Of a stretch of 64,000 nt of DNA, positions 35,572 through 44,383 are shown piece after piece. Position 1 is the first letter of the stretch; every line of letters starts with the position of its first letter. The stretch covers positions 89,616-153,615 of the forward strand of contig LJKL01000009.1 in assembly GCA_001421175.1 (NCBI GenBank), in the 5' to 3' direction. Origin of the DNA: Methanomassiliicoccales archaeon RumEn M2. Lineage in GTDB: Archaea > Thermoplasmatota > Thermoplasmata > Methanomassiliicoccales > Methanomethylophilaceae. Below the pieces are notes generated by a model. The model was not told where the DNA came from, made no database searches, and worked only from the letters and a program-made list of their open reading frames with translations. The translations under genes were made by a program, and so were the position numbers.

Positions 35572-35598
35572 GGTGCGCGGATATGCGGTCCGCGCACC
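35572..35598 (+). terminator. Terminator hairpin after pdxS
   Basis: GGTGCGCGGA-TATGCGG-TCCGCGCACC, a perfect ten-pair stem six bases after the pdxS stop, followed by T5 at 35605-35609. That T run then forms the TATA region (TTTTTAAAAG, 35605-35614) of tRNA-Glu. Confidence 0.6.
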
Positions 35599-35635
35599 AC
35601 AACCTTTTTAAAAGAGCATCTATCACGACTGTACG

Positions 35636-35711
35636 GCTCATGTAGTGTAGCGGCCAATCATTCGGCCCTTTCGAGGCCGACACCCGGGTTCGAATCCCGG
35701 CATGAGCACCA
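35636..35711 (+). tRNA. tRNA-Glu (UUC)
   Basis: A 76-base cloverleaf with encoded CCA. Acceptor GCTCATG pairs with CATGAGC, the anticodon stem CGGCC/GGCCG encloses CTTTCGA (anticodon UUC), and the T arm is CCGGG-TTCGAAT-CCCGG. A TATA-like box lies 26 bases upstream. The stop codon of the minus-strand gene begins at the very next base. Confidence 0.96.
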
Positions 35712-36812
35712 TTACCTCAATACCTTCTTCCGGAAGGCAGCGCTCTCCCTCGCGATATCATTCACGTTCCTGCGGTCGACCTTACGTACGGAAGGCAGAC
35801 CCCTGGGGCTCGCTTTGAGCATCGCATCCCTCAGGTACGCATCGGTGCAGGGATACTTCTTGAGCTTAGCTCTGTCCCAGTTCTCCACAAGATCGAACAC
35901 GGCCTCGATCCCTTCGTTGTAGAACTCAGAGGTCAGAACAGCCACGGCAGTGGCGTCGTTGCCCGTCACGGCGATATTGCAGCTCCTCACCGCGCGCTCG
36001 TCCCCGTTGAATGATATGGACAGGCCGCTGTTGTCCCTGACGAGGTCCATGGCCTGGCCGTCAGAGGAGTCGCCGCCCACGTAAACGGTATCGCTGAATT
36101 CTATGTCGGTCCTGCGCCTGATCTCCAGGAGGACGTACGCCTTCTCATTCTGTCCCATGACGCCAACGGGCTTCAGGGTCTCGGCCAACTCCATATCCGG
36201 AAGCCGTTCCAGGAAGAACGAGTCGAGGGTGTTGATTATGGCGGTGTCCTCCTCTCCGAGGCTGACCGCCTTCTCCAGGGAGCTCGATGCATCCGGAAGC
36301 TTAAGGCCCGCAATCATGCCGGATATGCTCTTCAGTTCCCTGGCCTCCGCTTTGTTGACCCTCACGGCATCGAAGGACGCCTGTGTGCAGCTGACATTCC
36401 CTATGGGAAAGCCTATGGCATCGCAGACGGCCATCATGTGGTGCTCGTAGCTGCAGGTGTTGATGTAGGCCGGCAGCAGGTTCCCGATGTATCTTATAGC
36501 CCTGTCCGAACCGGGGAATATCTCAAGGTCCTCTTTGGAGAATCCGTATGCCCAGTGATCAGTGGCCCCGAACGCGTTCAGGAAGGGCAGGATCATCTTC
36601 ATCGTGCTGCCGAAATGGACCTCTTCCCTGTTCAGGGCGTAGTTGACGAGATCGTCGTACCTGGATATCACATCGAAAAGCCGCCCGCCGTTCCTGATAA
36701 GCCTGGCGCACATCCTTCTGGCGTTGTTGTTGGCGGAGATGAAGCCCAGGTTCCCGCAGACGAATTGCTTGTCCTGGGAGAAACCCATCTCCTCCATAGG
36801 ATTGTATTCCAT
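35712..36812 (-). CDS. HAD-like protein (COG4030-type) with altered nucleophile motif
   Basis: A 366-residue protein whose layout fits the archaeal COG4030 HAD-like family: an ANNNARRM-type early motif, FDVISRYDDLVNYAL near 47, STMKMILPFLNAFGATDHWA near 69-88 and the late HAD aspartates VYVGGDSSDGQAMDLV near 243 with LSISFNGDERAVR behind. In family members as I recall them, motif I carries a D-x-E nucleophile segment; here the equivalent reads FVCGNLGFIS, with no aspartate. The protein may be inactive as a phosphatase or use another mechanism. It abuts tRNA-Glu and is directly coupled to the formyltransferase-like gene. Confidence 0.6.
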   Translation of the reverse strand: MEYNPMEEMGFSQDKQFVCGNLGFISANNNARRMCARLIRNGGRLFDVISRYDDLVNYALNREEVHFGSTMKMILPFLNAFGATDHWAYGFSKEDLEIFPGSDRAIRYIGNLLPAYINTCSYEHHMMAVCDAIGFPIGNVSCTQASFDAVRVNKAEARELKSISGMIAGLKLPDASSSLEKAVSLGEEDTAIINTLDSFFLERLPDMELAETLKPVGVMGQNEKAYVLLEIRRRTDIEFSDTVYVGGDSSDGQAMDLVRDNSGLSISFNGDERAVRSCNIAVTGNDATAVAVLTSEFYNEGIEAVFDLVENWDRAKLKKYPCTDAYLRDAMLKASPRGLPSVRKVDRRNVNDIARESAAFRKKVLR

Positions 36813-37640
36813 TCAGATACCCCGCACGGATGAATTCACATCGTCTGAGAGGTCAAAGGGCTCTTTAAGCATTTTTCCGTTGGCGTACAGGCGTTTGTCC
36901 CTCATGGACACGGTCCCGTCCGCGAAACGGGAGATGGTGCTGACGATCAGAGGAAGCTCCCTTTTGGCCCCGTCCTCTCTGATCCTTTTGAACAGGGGCT
37001 CCCCTGTCCCCTCGTCCGCTATGATCTCATCCAGGGTCTTATGCTTCAGCTTCTCGTTCAGGTCGGACCACAGCCTGTCATAATCCCCGCCCCGTATGGG
37101 GAATCTGCAGTATGTGAGGGCCGCTCCCCTGTCCCAGTCAGGTGTGCAAATATGTATCATCGCGCCCTGCTCCCCGGCGTTCTCCCTTATCAGCTTCCAT
37201 ATGACCTCCTGCCAAGTGCCCTTGGGGCCGTCCGGCAGAGCCGGGTGCAGGTTAAGCAGGTCGTGGGTCTCGCAGGTCTCGTCATCGACCCACAGCATGT
37301 ACCCCGCCAATATCCCGATGTCGAAGCCGTAGGGTGACACTGCCTTCCTCAGCTCTTTCCCGTACTCGTCCCTCCAGGCCTTCGGATCAGCATCCCAGAG
37401 GTCCGGCCTGAAAGTCTTCCAGGATATTGTCAGGAGAGGTATCCCGTACTCTCGGACCATTCGGAAGAACATCTCCCGCTGCTCTTTCCTCGGATTCGGT
37501 TCCTCCTTGTTGTCCCAGTTGCAGAATACGAAGGATATCTCGACGTCCAGTTCCCCCTGCTCCTTCTTATCCATCACGGCCTTCAGAAGGTTACGGGAAC
37601 CGGACCCCCTGCCCGTGGAGAACCAACCCAGTTTCAGCAT
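36813..37640 (-). CDS. PurN-like formyltransferase family protein
   Basis: A 275-residue protein of the formyltransferase fold. KLGWFSTGRGSGSRNLL near 3-19 is the PurN-like first loop, FDIGILAGYMLWVDDE near 105-120 precedes the active-site stretch LLNLHPALPDGPKGTWQEV near 127, and HICTPDWDRGAALTY near 162 holds the catalytic-type aspartate. PurN has N, H and D at these places, all of which have counterparts here. It is longer than PurN by about 70 residues, with an extra C-terminal part, so the substrate may differ. Its stop directly precedes the HAD-like ATG, making a two-gene unit. A TATA-like element lies 26 bases upstream. Confidence 0.65.
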   Translation of the reverse strand: MLKLGWFSTGRGSGSRNLLKAVMDKKEQGELDVEISFVFCNWDNKEEPNPRKEQREMFFRMVREYGIPLLTISWKTFRPDLWDADPKAWRDEYGKELRKAVSPYGFDIGILAGYMLWVDDETCETHDLLNLHPALPDGPKGTWQEVIWKLIRENAGEQGAMIHICTPDWDRGAALTYCRFPIRGGDYDRLWSDLNEKLKHKTLDEIIADEGTGEPLFKRIREDGAKRELPLIVSTISRFADGTVSMRDKRLYANGKMLKEPFDLSDDVNSSVRGI

Positions 37641-37674
37641 GGAAACGGCTATTGCCGTGGTTGTATTTCAAACG

Positions 37675-38079
37675 TCACAGGTCTAAAACCACAGTGACAG
37701 AGGGCTCGCCCTCGTCCACGGACATCATGTGGTATGTCACGGCCTTCACTTCCGCACGGGGTCTGTGCCTCGCGGCATCCAAGGGCTCGCCCGCGGCCGT
37801 GCATATGACCTCGTTGCCGTCGAAGGACACCTCGAACTCGGAGAACACCAATCCTTTGACATCGGTGATGTATATCAACTCTGAGAGGAAGGAGAACAGG
37901 CGCTCTCTGGTATCCTCCCCGGAAGAGGTCAGTCGGATCTCGGAGGAAGGTCTGACCGAGGAAGCATCCAGCATCTGGTCGTACATAGCGTAAGCAGCAT
38001 TGCCGAAACATTCCTCCAGATCCTTCCCGTAGCATTTCACCATGGCATCCGCGGTGTGCTCCAGCAGCTCGTACCTCAT
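37675..38079 (-). CDS. Archease
   Basis: A 134-residue archease, the chaperone that promotes guanylylation of the RNA ligase RtcB. Typical features are YELLEHTADAMVKCYGKDLE near 3-22, the helix CFGNAAYAMYDQML, LFSFLSELIYITDVKGLVFS near 61, and the closing VKAVTYHMMSV. The aspartate of HTADA, a metal ligand, is present. RtcB is not in the window, but RtcA is at 8777-9808. GATTTATCC on the minus strand about 26 bases upstream suggests leaderless translation. Confidence 0.9.
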   Translation of the reverse strand: MRYELLEHTADAMVKCYGKDLEECFGNAAYAMYDQMLDASSVRPSSEIRLTSSGEDTRERLFSFLSELIYITDVKGLVFSEFEVSFDGNEVICTAAGEPLDAARHRPRAEVKAVTYHMMSVDEGEPSVTVVLDL

Positions 38080-38134
38080 GCACTGCCATTCTCGGGATAG
38101 GATAAATCAGTTATCTGTGCGAACAAGGCGAATG

Positions 38135-38143
38135 ATTAATAAT
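38135..38143 (+). promoter_or_regulatory. TATA-like box for the aspartate dehydrogenase gene
   Basis: ATTAATAAT centred 27 bases before the ATG at 38166, with no ribosome binding site between, consistent with a leaderless mRNA. Confidence 0.5.
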
Positions 38144-38165
38144 CTCAATCACTAGTCCACGTATC

Positions 38166-38972
38166 ATGCGCATCACGATTGTGGGCTGCGGCGTAATCGG
38201 GTCGAGATTGGCCAAAGCGGCCGATGAGATGGCCGAGGTAAAGAGGATCTACCTGATAGATCTGAACAAGAATCTCTCAGAGAGCCTGGCGAGCCAGCTT
38301 AAGAAAGCCGTGACGGTGGATGCCGTGGAGGACGAGCTCTACCATTGCGACCTGGTGATAGAGGCCGCCTCTCAGAATGCGGCCAAGGACATATTGACCA
38401 AGTCCGTAGGCCGCGGCGTTGATGTCATGGTGATGTCCGTGGGAGCTCTTGTGGATGACGAGTTCAGGAACCAGATCTTCGAAAGGGCCAAGAACAGCGG
38501 TTCCCGCATATTCATACCGTCCGGCGCACTGACCGGTACGGATGCTCTCAGATCCGCATCCATGGACGAGCTCACAACCGTGGAGCTCAGGTCCACGAAG
38601 AATCCCAAGGCCCTTGCCAACATAGAGTATCTTGAGAAGAAAGGCATAGATACCAACAAGATCACCGAGAGGACCGTTCTCTACAGCGGTACGGCAAGGG
38701 AAGCCGTTCAGATATTCCCCAGGAACATCAACGTGGCAGCCACGGTCAGTCTTCTGGGAGTAGGATTCGACAGGACGACGGTGACCATAATACTGGATCC
38801 GGACGTCAAGAGCAACAATCACGATCTGATCATCAGCGGTGCCTTCGGAAGGGCAGAGTGCCAGACATTCAATGTGCCATCTCCTGACAATCCGAGGACC
38901 TCATATCTCGCTTCCCTGTCCGCAATATCCGCGCTCAAACGGATAATAAGGAATGAGTGGATAGGCATCTGA
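38166..38972 (+). CDS. nadX: L-aspartate dehydrogenase
   Basis: A 268-residue NAD(P)-dependent dehydrogenase that converts aspartate to iminoaspartate for NAD synthesis. It has the Rossmann start ITIVGCGVIGSRLAKAAD near 3, LVIEAASQNAAKD near 63, FIPSGALTGTDALRS near 116 and NINVAATVSLLGVGFDRTTV near 187-206, which includes the conserved N-V-A-A-T. Length is as expected. It stands alone between divergent archease and the M24 peptidase. Confidence 0.87.
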   Translation: MRITIVGCGVIGSRLAKAADEMAEVKRIYLIDLNKNLSESLASQLKKAVTVDAVEDELYHCDLVIEAASQNAAKDILTKSVGRGVDVMVMSVGALVDDEFRNQIFERAKNSGSRIFIPSGALTGTDALRSASMDELTTVELRSTKNPKALANIEYLEKKGIDTNKITERTVLYSGTAREAVQIFPRNINVAATVSLLGVGFDRTTVTIILDPDVKSNNHDLIISGAFGRAECQTFNVPSPDNPRTSYLASLSAISALKRIIRNEWIGI

Positions 38973-39014
38973 AACCTGCAAAGATATTTCATACGGCTTA
39001 GCGTTGAAGCCGGT

Positions 39015-40103
39015 ATGGAACCCACCCGAGCCGAGAGGCTTATCGAAGCGGCCGGGACGGATGCCGTGGTGATCTCGAACGGCACAGAGCCCTTCCTTGA
39101 CTCAGCATTCTGGTATCTCACAGGTTTGGACTCTGGCACATTTGAGGGGTCCTTCGCGGTCGTCTCCCGTGAACGGGGCTTGCATGTGATAGTGAGCAAG
39201 TTGGAGGAGGAGGCCGCCAAGAGGTCCCGGGGGGAGGTCACGGTCTATTCCACGGGCAGGGAAAGGGACGATGCCGTCAAGAAGGCCATCGGAAGTGCCG
39301 GACGCATAGGCATCCCCTTCGACAGCACAGTCCATTCGATGTTCGCTTACATATCGAAAATGGGCGAAGGCGCGGAGATCAGCAACATATCCCCGGCCCT
39401 GGGGGAGGTCAGGTCCGTCAAGGACAGGGAGGAGATTTCCAGGATAGAGGCCGCATGCGCGATATCCTCGAAGGTCGCCTCGGAGATCCCGGGTATGCTG
39501 CGTGAGAAGATTTCCGAGGAGGAGGCCGCGGCACGAATGGATTCGAGGATGAGGGAGCTGGGCGCGTCCGGCAATGCGTTCGAGACCATAGCTGCCTTCG
39601 GTTCCGCATCCGCCGAGCCCCACCACAGACCCACGGGCTACCGCCTGAAGAAAGGGGATGTGGCTCTTTTCGATTTCGGTGCCAAGAGGAACATGTACTG
39701 CTCGGACCTTACCAGGACAGTGTTCCTGGGGGATCCGGACCCGAGGCTGCTCAGGGCTTATGAGGTGGTCCTGGAGGCCCAACGTGCAGGCATAGAGGCG
39801 ATAAAGGACGGCGTGCAGGCGAAAGAACCCGATGCGGCGGCCAGAGACGTAATAGAGGCCTCGGAGTTCAGGGGAATGTTCATACACTCCTTCGGCCACG
39901 GGATCGGAATGGATGTCCACGAGCCCATAAGCCTGTCCCCCAGATCGGAGAATGTACTGAAAGCGGGCAACGTCGTCTCCGCCGAGCCCGGGGTATACAT
40001 AAGCGGTGTGGGCGGGATAAGGATAGAGGATACCGTGCTGGTCACAGAGAACGGATGCCGCAGGCTAACGGATTTCGATAGAAGCGTCACCATCATAAGA
40101 TGA
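39015..40103 (+). CDS. pepQ: Xaa-Pro aminopeptidase / M24 family metallopeptidase
   Basis: A 362-residue M24B peptidase that removes N-terminal residues before proline or cleaves X-Pro dipeptides. The five metal ligands are all seen: LFDFGAKRNMYCSDLTRTV near 217-235 (two D), HSFGHGIGMDVHEP near 295 (H), SAEPGVYI near 323 (E) and GGIRIEDTVLV near 334 (E). The N-terminal creatinase-like domain fills residues 1-120. It ends one base before the stop of the convergent cyclophilin-like gene. Confidence 0.87.
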   Translation: MEPTRAERLIEAAGTDAVVISNGTEPFLDSAFWYLTGLDSGTFEGSFAVVSRERGLHVIVSKLEEEAAKRSRGEVTVYSTGRERDDAVKKAIGSAGRIGIPFDSTVHSMFAYISKMGEGAEISNISPALGEVRSVKDREEISRIEAACAISSKVASEIPGMLREKISEEEAAARMDSRMRELGASGNAFETIAAFGSASAEPHHRPTGYRLKKGDVALFDFGAKRNMYCSDLTRTVFLGDPDPRLLRAYEVVLEAQRAGIEAIKDGVQAKEPDAAARDVIEASEFRGMFIHSFGHGIGMDVHEPISLSPRSENVLKAGNVVSAEPGVYISGVGGIRIEDTVLVTENGCRRLTDFDRSVTIIR

Positions 40104-40481
40104 TCAGAAGGCCGCTTCCACCACTATCTTGGTGCGGTCCCCGACATCAGCCAGGGAGTCGATCTCTCCGACGAGCCTGCCTATCTTGATAACGGGATAA
40201 GGGGAGACAGGCCTTCCGTCCCTGCCGCTGAGGGGGGTTGGCCCAAAGAAGAGGCATATGGCACCGGCCTCGGGCCAGAACGCTATGTCCCCTTTGTCAA
40301 GGATGGTCACCGCCTTCCCATCCGCTTCTGACTCAGTGGGCACCTCGAAGTATATCTCGGAGCCCAGCATGTTTATGGTTGAGGATACGGGGAGGGAGAG
40401 CCATAAGGCATCAGTGAAGGCTGACTTCGTCAGCTCTCCCCTGTATTCCCCGATCCTGGTCCGGAAGGTTACCGCGTTCAC
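40104..40481 (-). CDS. Cyclophilin-like fold protein (COG2164 type)
   Basis: A 125-residue beta-rich protein matching the archaeal and bacterial cyclophilin-like family (COG2164, TM1367-like). Seen are LWLSLPVSSTINMLGSEIYF near 28-47, the VTILDKGDIAFWPEAGAICL region near 59 and the loop FFGPTPLSGRDGRP near 79. The GTG at 40481 overlaps the ilvC stop as GTGA, so it belongs to the ilvB-ilvC operon. Function is unknown; peptidyl-prolyl isomerase activity is not implied. Confidence 0.75.
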   Translation of the reverse strand: MNAVTFRTRIGEYRGELTKSAFTDALWLSLPVSSTINMLGSEIYFEVPTESEADGKAVTILDKGDIAFWPEAGAICLFFGPTPLSGRDGRPVSPYPVIKIGRLVGEIDSLADVGDRTKIVVEAAF

Positions 40482-41469
40482 GCTTTCTTCTTCCTTTCGA
40501 AGAGCTTTCTTATGTCCCTGCCTACGACCTCGAGCTGGAGATCGGATTCGTCCTTCTCCATCTTCTTGAGATTCTTGAGGCCCGCCTTCCATTCAGCGCG
40601 CCATTCATCCTTGAATTTACCGGACTCTATGTCATCCAGAATGGATTTCATGCCCTTCTTCGATTCCTCGGTTATGACCCTGTCCCTTCTGGTCAGGCCG
40701 CCGTACTCGGCGGTGTTGGATACCACGTACCACATATGCTCGAAGCCGCCCATGTTGATCAGGTCGACTATGAGCTTCGTTTCGTGGAGGACCTCGAAAT
40801 ATGCCATCTCGGGCGGGTATCCCGCATCCACCAGGGTGTCGAACCCGGCCTTGATCATGGCAGTCAGGCCGCCGCAGAGGACCGCCTGTTCTCCGAACAG
40901 GTCGGTCTTGGTCTCATTGTCGAAGGTGGTCTCGAACACTCCGGCCCTGGTCGATCCAAGGCCCTTCGCAAGTGCCAGAGCTATTTTCTTGGCGTTACCG
41001 GTGACGTCCTGGTGAACGCACACCAGGCAGGTACGCCGAAGCCCTCGAGGAACATGAGCCTCTCCATGTCGCCCGGGGCCTTAGGGGCCATCATGATAAC
41101 GTCCACATTATCGGGCGGGACTATGAGCTCATACGTTATCGCGAATCCGTGGGCGAATTCCAGGGCCGCACCCGCTTTGAGGTTGGGCTTGACCATCTCT
41201 TTGTATATGTCAGGCTGGACCTCGTCCGGGAGAAGCATCATAACGACATCTGCCCCCTTCACGGCATCCGGTATCTCGGCGACCTTGAGGCCGTCCTCCT
41301 TCACCCTGTTCCAGGATTTGCCGTTCTTCCTGGTGCCTACTGTGACATCCAGGCCGGAATCGTGGAAGCAGAGGGCCTGGGCCCTCCCCTGCGCTCCGTA
41401 TCCGAGAACGGCTATCTTCTTCCCACTGAGTATACCTAAATCAACATCCGCATCGTGATAGATCTTCAT
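40478..41469 (-). CDS. ilvC: Ketol-acid reductoisomerase (frameshifted)
   Basis: A class I enzyme of about 330 residues, second step of branched-chain amino acid synthesis. The NADP-binding VLGYGAQGRAQALCFHDSG near 19, MMLLPDEVQPDIYKE near 76 and APKAPGDMERLMFLEGFGVP near 127 are in the first frame. The second has VCVHQDVTGNAKKIAL, LFGEQAVLCGGLTAMIKAGF and the metal-binding YFEVLHETKLIVDLI. One G is missing in the GG at 41026-41027; adding it turns GVPAW into GVPALVCVHQD. Everything else is intact, so an error in the sequence is likely. Confidence 0.9.
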
Positions 41470-41526
41470 CGTTGCGCTTCTCCTTAGCTTTGGGCTATCC
41501 CTTCCTTGGGTATAAGGATAACGTCC

Positions 41527-43194
41527 TCAGTAGGGGCACCGGCCTTTGACCATGGGAATGGCCGGGTCGGGGGGCAGCATGGGAAGAACATCTTCCTCGG
41601 GGTCGATATGGATGTCTATCAGACAGGTCTCCCCGCTGTTCATGCTTCTCTTGAGGGCATCGCCTATCTCACTGGATCTTTCGATCCTTATCCCGTTGGC
41701 CCCGAAGGCCTCGGCAAGCTTGACGAAGTCCGGGTTGGAGTCGTAGAGCTTTGTCGCGGAGTATCTCTTGCTCCAGAAAAGCTTCTGCCACTGCCTGACC
41801 ATGCCCAGCCATCCGTTGTTCATCAGGCATATCGTCACAGGGAGATCCTCCTGTATGGCCGTGGCCAGCTCCTGGACGACCATGAGGAGGCCCCCGTCAC
41901 CGGTGACGGTCAGGACCTTCTTGTCCGGGCATGCCGCCTTGGCGCCTATCGCAGACGGAAGACCGAAGCCCATGGTACCGAAGCCTCCCGAAGAGATCAT
42001 CTGCCTGGGTCTTTTGATGTTCAGGCAGTGCATGGCCCACATCTGATTCTGGCCGACGTCGGTTGTGACGATGGTATCATCATCGATCAGCTTGTTGATC
42101 TCATGCATGACCTTCTGCGGTTTTATCGGGACGCCGTCGTAATCGAAGTCGCAGCAGCACTTGGACTTGAAGGAATTCAGTCTCATCATCCATGCGGGGT
42201 CGGGGGTGAAACCCTCGAGATTGCAGAGGAAGGTCCTCAGGACATCCCCGACATCAGCCTTTATGTTGACTGATGTCAGGCCATGCTTGTTGAACTCCGT
42301 GCTGTCCAAATCTATGTGTATGACTCTGGATCCGTTGCCCGGGCGGGTGTGCGGACTGTAGGTCCTATCGGAGAACTTGGTGCCTGCGGCTATTATGAGG
42401 TCCGCCTCCTTCATAGCGCTCAGGGCGGACCGTCTCCCGTGCATGCCAAGGGCGCCCATGGCGAGAGGGTGGTCATACGGTATGCTGCCCATTCCCATGA
42501 GAGGGGTCAGAACCCCGGCACCGATCCTCTCGGCGAGCCTGACCATGTCCTCGGACGAATCAGAGCCTATTATGCCTCCTCCCGCAAGGATGATTGGTCT
42601 CTTCGCCTCCTTTATCCACCGGATCGCGGTGGGTATGCCGGACGTGTCTATCTGAACAGGTCTGGGCTCCCGCGTCCGGGTCAGCAGCGACTCGTCTATC
42701 TGGGAGTTCATCGCATCGACGGGGAGGTCGACGTGGACCGGACCCGGCCTTCCGAGCCTGGTGACCTTCCACCCTTCGCTTATGACGCCGGGAAGCAGAT
42801 CCAGGTCCAGGACCCTGTAATTGTATTTCGTGACGGGCATCATGAGGCTGAACGCATCGACCTCCTGGAATGCTCCCATGCCGAGGTTGCCCGTGGCGAC
42901 CTGGCCCGTAAGGACCATCATGGGCACGGAATCGGCGAATGCGGTTCCGACGCCGGTGACAAGGTTGGTCGTCCCCGGGCCGCTTGTGGCGAGGCAGACC
43001 CCGGTCTTCCCCGAGGCTCTTGAATATCCGTCGGCCATATGAGCCGCGCACTGCTCGTGGCGCACCAGTACATGCCTGATGGAGGAATCCAACATTTCGT
43101 TGTAGATCGGTATGACGGTACCTCCCGGGTATCCGAAAATAGTACCGACGCCTCTGTCCTCAAGCATCTTCAGCAGTGCTCTAGAGCCTTTCAT
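41527..43194 (-). CDS. ilvB: Acetolactate synthase large subunit
   Basis: A 555-residue TPP enzyme that condenses two pyruvates, or pyruvate with 2-oxobutyrate. Features are FGYPGGTVIPIYNEMLDS near 19, the TPP glutamate in VRHEQCAAHMADGYSRASGK near 44, GSDSSEDMV near 209 and the TPP-magnesium site VTGDGGLLMVVQELATAI near 431, followed by MNNGWLGMVRQWQ. No regulatory small subunit gene (ilvN) lies next to it. It leads into ilvC and the cyclophilin-like gene. Confidence 0.93.
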   Translation of the reverse strand: MKGSRALLKMLEDRGVGTIFGYPGGTVIPIYNEMLDSSIRHVLVRHEQCAAHMADGYSRASGKTGVCLATSGPGTTNLVTGVGTAFADSVPMMVLTGQVATGNLGMGAFQEVDAFSLMMPVTKYNYRVLDLDLLPGVISEGWKVTRLGRPGPVHVDLPVDAMNSQIDESLLTRTREPRPVQIDTSGIPTAIRWIKEAKRPIILAGGGIIGSDSSEDMVRLAERIGAGVLTPLMGMGSIPYDHPLAMGALGMHGRRSALSAMKEADLIIAAGTKFSDRTYSPHTRPGNGSRVIHIDLDSTEFNKHGLTSVNIKADVGDVLRTFLCNLEGFTPDPAWMMRLNSFKSKCCCDFDYDGVPIKPQKVMHEINKLIDDDTIVTTDVGQNQMWAMHCLNIKRPRQMISSGGFGTMGFGLPSAIGAKAACPDKKVLTVTGDGGLLMVVQELATAIQEDLPVTICLMNNGWLGMVRQWQKLFWSKRYSATKLYDSNPDFVKLAEAFGANGIRIERSSEIGDALKRSMNSGETCLIDIHIDPEEDVLPMLPPDPAIPMVKGRCPY

Positions 43195-43270
43195 GGTGTC
43201 TCACCTTTTCGATGGAATTACGTGATAGGGTTTAATAACAACTGCTACCTTCCCATCCAAAGACGCACCA

Positions 43271-44254
43271 ATGGCCATAGTTTACAGTGAAAAGTTATTG
43301 GAGCACAGTCAATGGCCCGACCATCCCGAGTCTCCTCTGAGGCTCAAGACTCTGAGGAAGAAGCTGGAGAAAGAAGGTCTCTGGAAGAATGTGGTGGGCC
43401 CTGACAGTCTGCCTGACGAAGCCCTTCTCCGAGTGCATACGGAGGAGCACGTGGAAAGGGTGAGGATGGGAGGCGATTATCCTGTTGACCCGGATACGTT
43501 CATACATGAGAACACCTACGAGCTGGCCAAGATATCCGCCGCTGTGGCTGTAAAAGCGGTCGAGATCGCGGCGGGCGGCGAGCCGTCCGTGGCACTCACG
43601 CGGCCCCCGGGCCACCACGCAGGCAGGAACAGCATCGGCGGATTCTGCTACTTCAATAACGTTGCCGTTGCCGTTGCGGCGGCAGGGAAGAGGACCGCCG
43701 TGATCGATCTCGATGCCCATCACGGGAACGGGACAGAGGAGATATTCTACGATACTGACGATGTTTTCGTGATATCGACCCATGAGGCGGACTTCTATTG
43801 GGATTCAGGCTATGTGGAAAGGACCGGCGAGGGGAAAGGCTCCAGATACAACGTCAATATACCGATACCGGCCGGTGCGGGGAACCGTACCTTCCTGGCG
43901 GCCATGGACGAGATAATAATACCTATCGTTAAGAAGTACGAGCCAGAGCTCATAGTCGTCAGCTTGGGAGTGGATGCCCATTACTGCGAGCCAAACGCCC
44001 ATATGCAGATGAACACCGACGGTTACGTGGAACTCTGCAGACGTCTGTTCGACATATCCGAAGGAAGGATAGCCTTCGTTCTGGAGGGAGGTTACCATCT
44101 CCGGGCTACGGCAGAGGTCGTAGCGGGTGTTCTGGCTATGATAGAGGGCAGGACCATAAAGGCGGAGTACAACGAAGATCGCTGCGAGCAGGGCAGCGGC
44201 AGGAAGGCCGTCCGCAAGGCCAAAGAATACCTTTCCAAATACTGGGACATCTGA
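43271..44254 (+). CDS. Histone deacetylase family protein
   Basis: A 327-residue arginase/deacetylase-fold amidohydrolase of the HDAC/AcuC/acetylpolyamine group. Zinc ligands and catalytic residues are intact: RPPGHHAGRNSIGGFCYFNN near 114-133, AVIDLDAHHGNGTEEIFYD near 142-160 (D and H) and SLGVDAHYCEPNAH near 234 (second D), then EGGYHL near 274. Possible substrates are acetyl-lysine in chromatin proteins or acetylpolyamines. It starts 76 bases from ilvB on the other strand, around TTTAATAAC. Confidence 0.85.
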   Translation: MAIVYSEKLLEHSQWPDHPESPLRLKTLRKKLEKEGLWKNVVGPDSLPDEALLRVHTEEHVERVRMGGDYPVDPDTFIHENTYELAKISAAVAVKAVEIAAGGEPSVALTRPPGHHAGRNSIGGFCYFNNVAVAVAAAGKRTAVIDLDAHHGNGTEEIFYDTDDVFVISTHEADFYWDSGYVERTGEGKGSRYNVNIPIPAGAGNRTFLAAMDEIIIPIVKKYEPELIVVSLGVDAHYCEPNAHMQMNTDGYVELCRRLFDISEGRIAFVLEGGYHLRATAEVVAGVLAMIEGRTIKAEYNEDRCEQGSGRKAVRKAKEYLSKYWDI

Positions 44255-44383
44255 CCGCCCTGACCTTCAGAATGTCAGATGTCGCCGCGGACACGGCCTT
44301 TGAAGTACATCGATATACTCAATGGTACCGAGCAAGTTTATTCTATCGGAACACCAATAATCGCGCAGGTGTGGGTGAGCTCC

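Noticed and set aside
41506..42273. A 255-codon plus-strand frame inside ilvB
   Set aside because: It is the antisense shadow of ilvB, which has intact TPP motifs.
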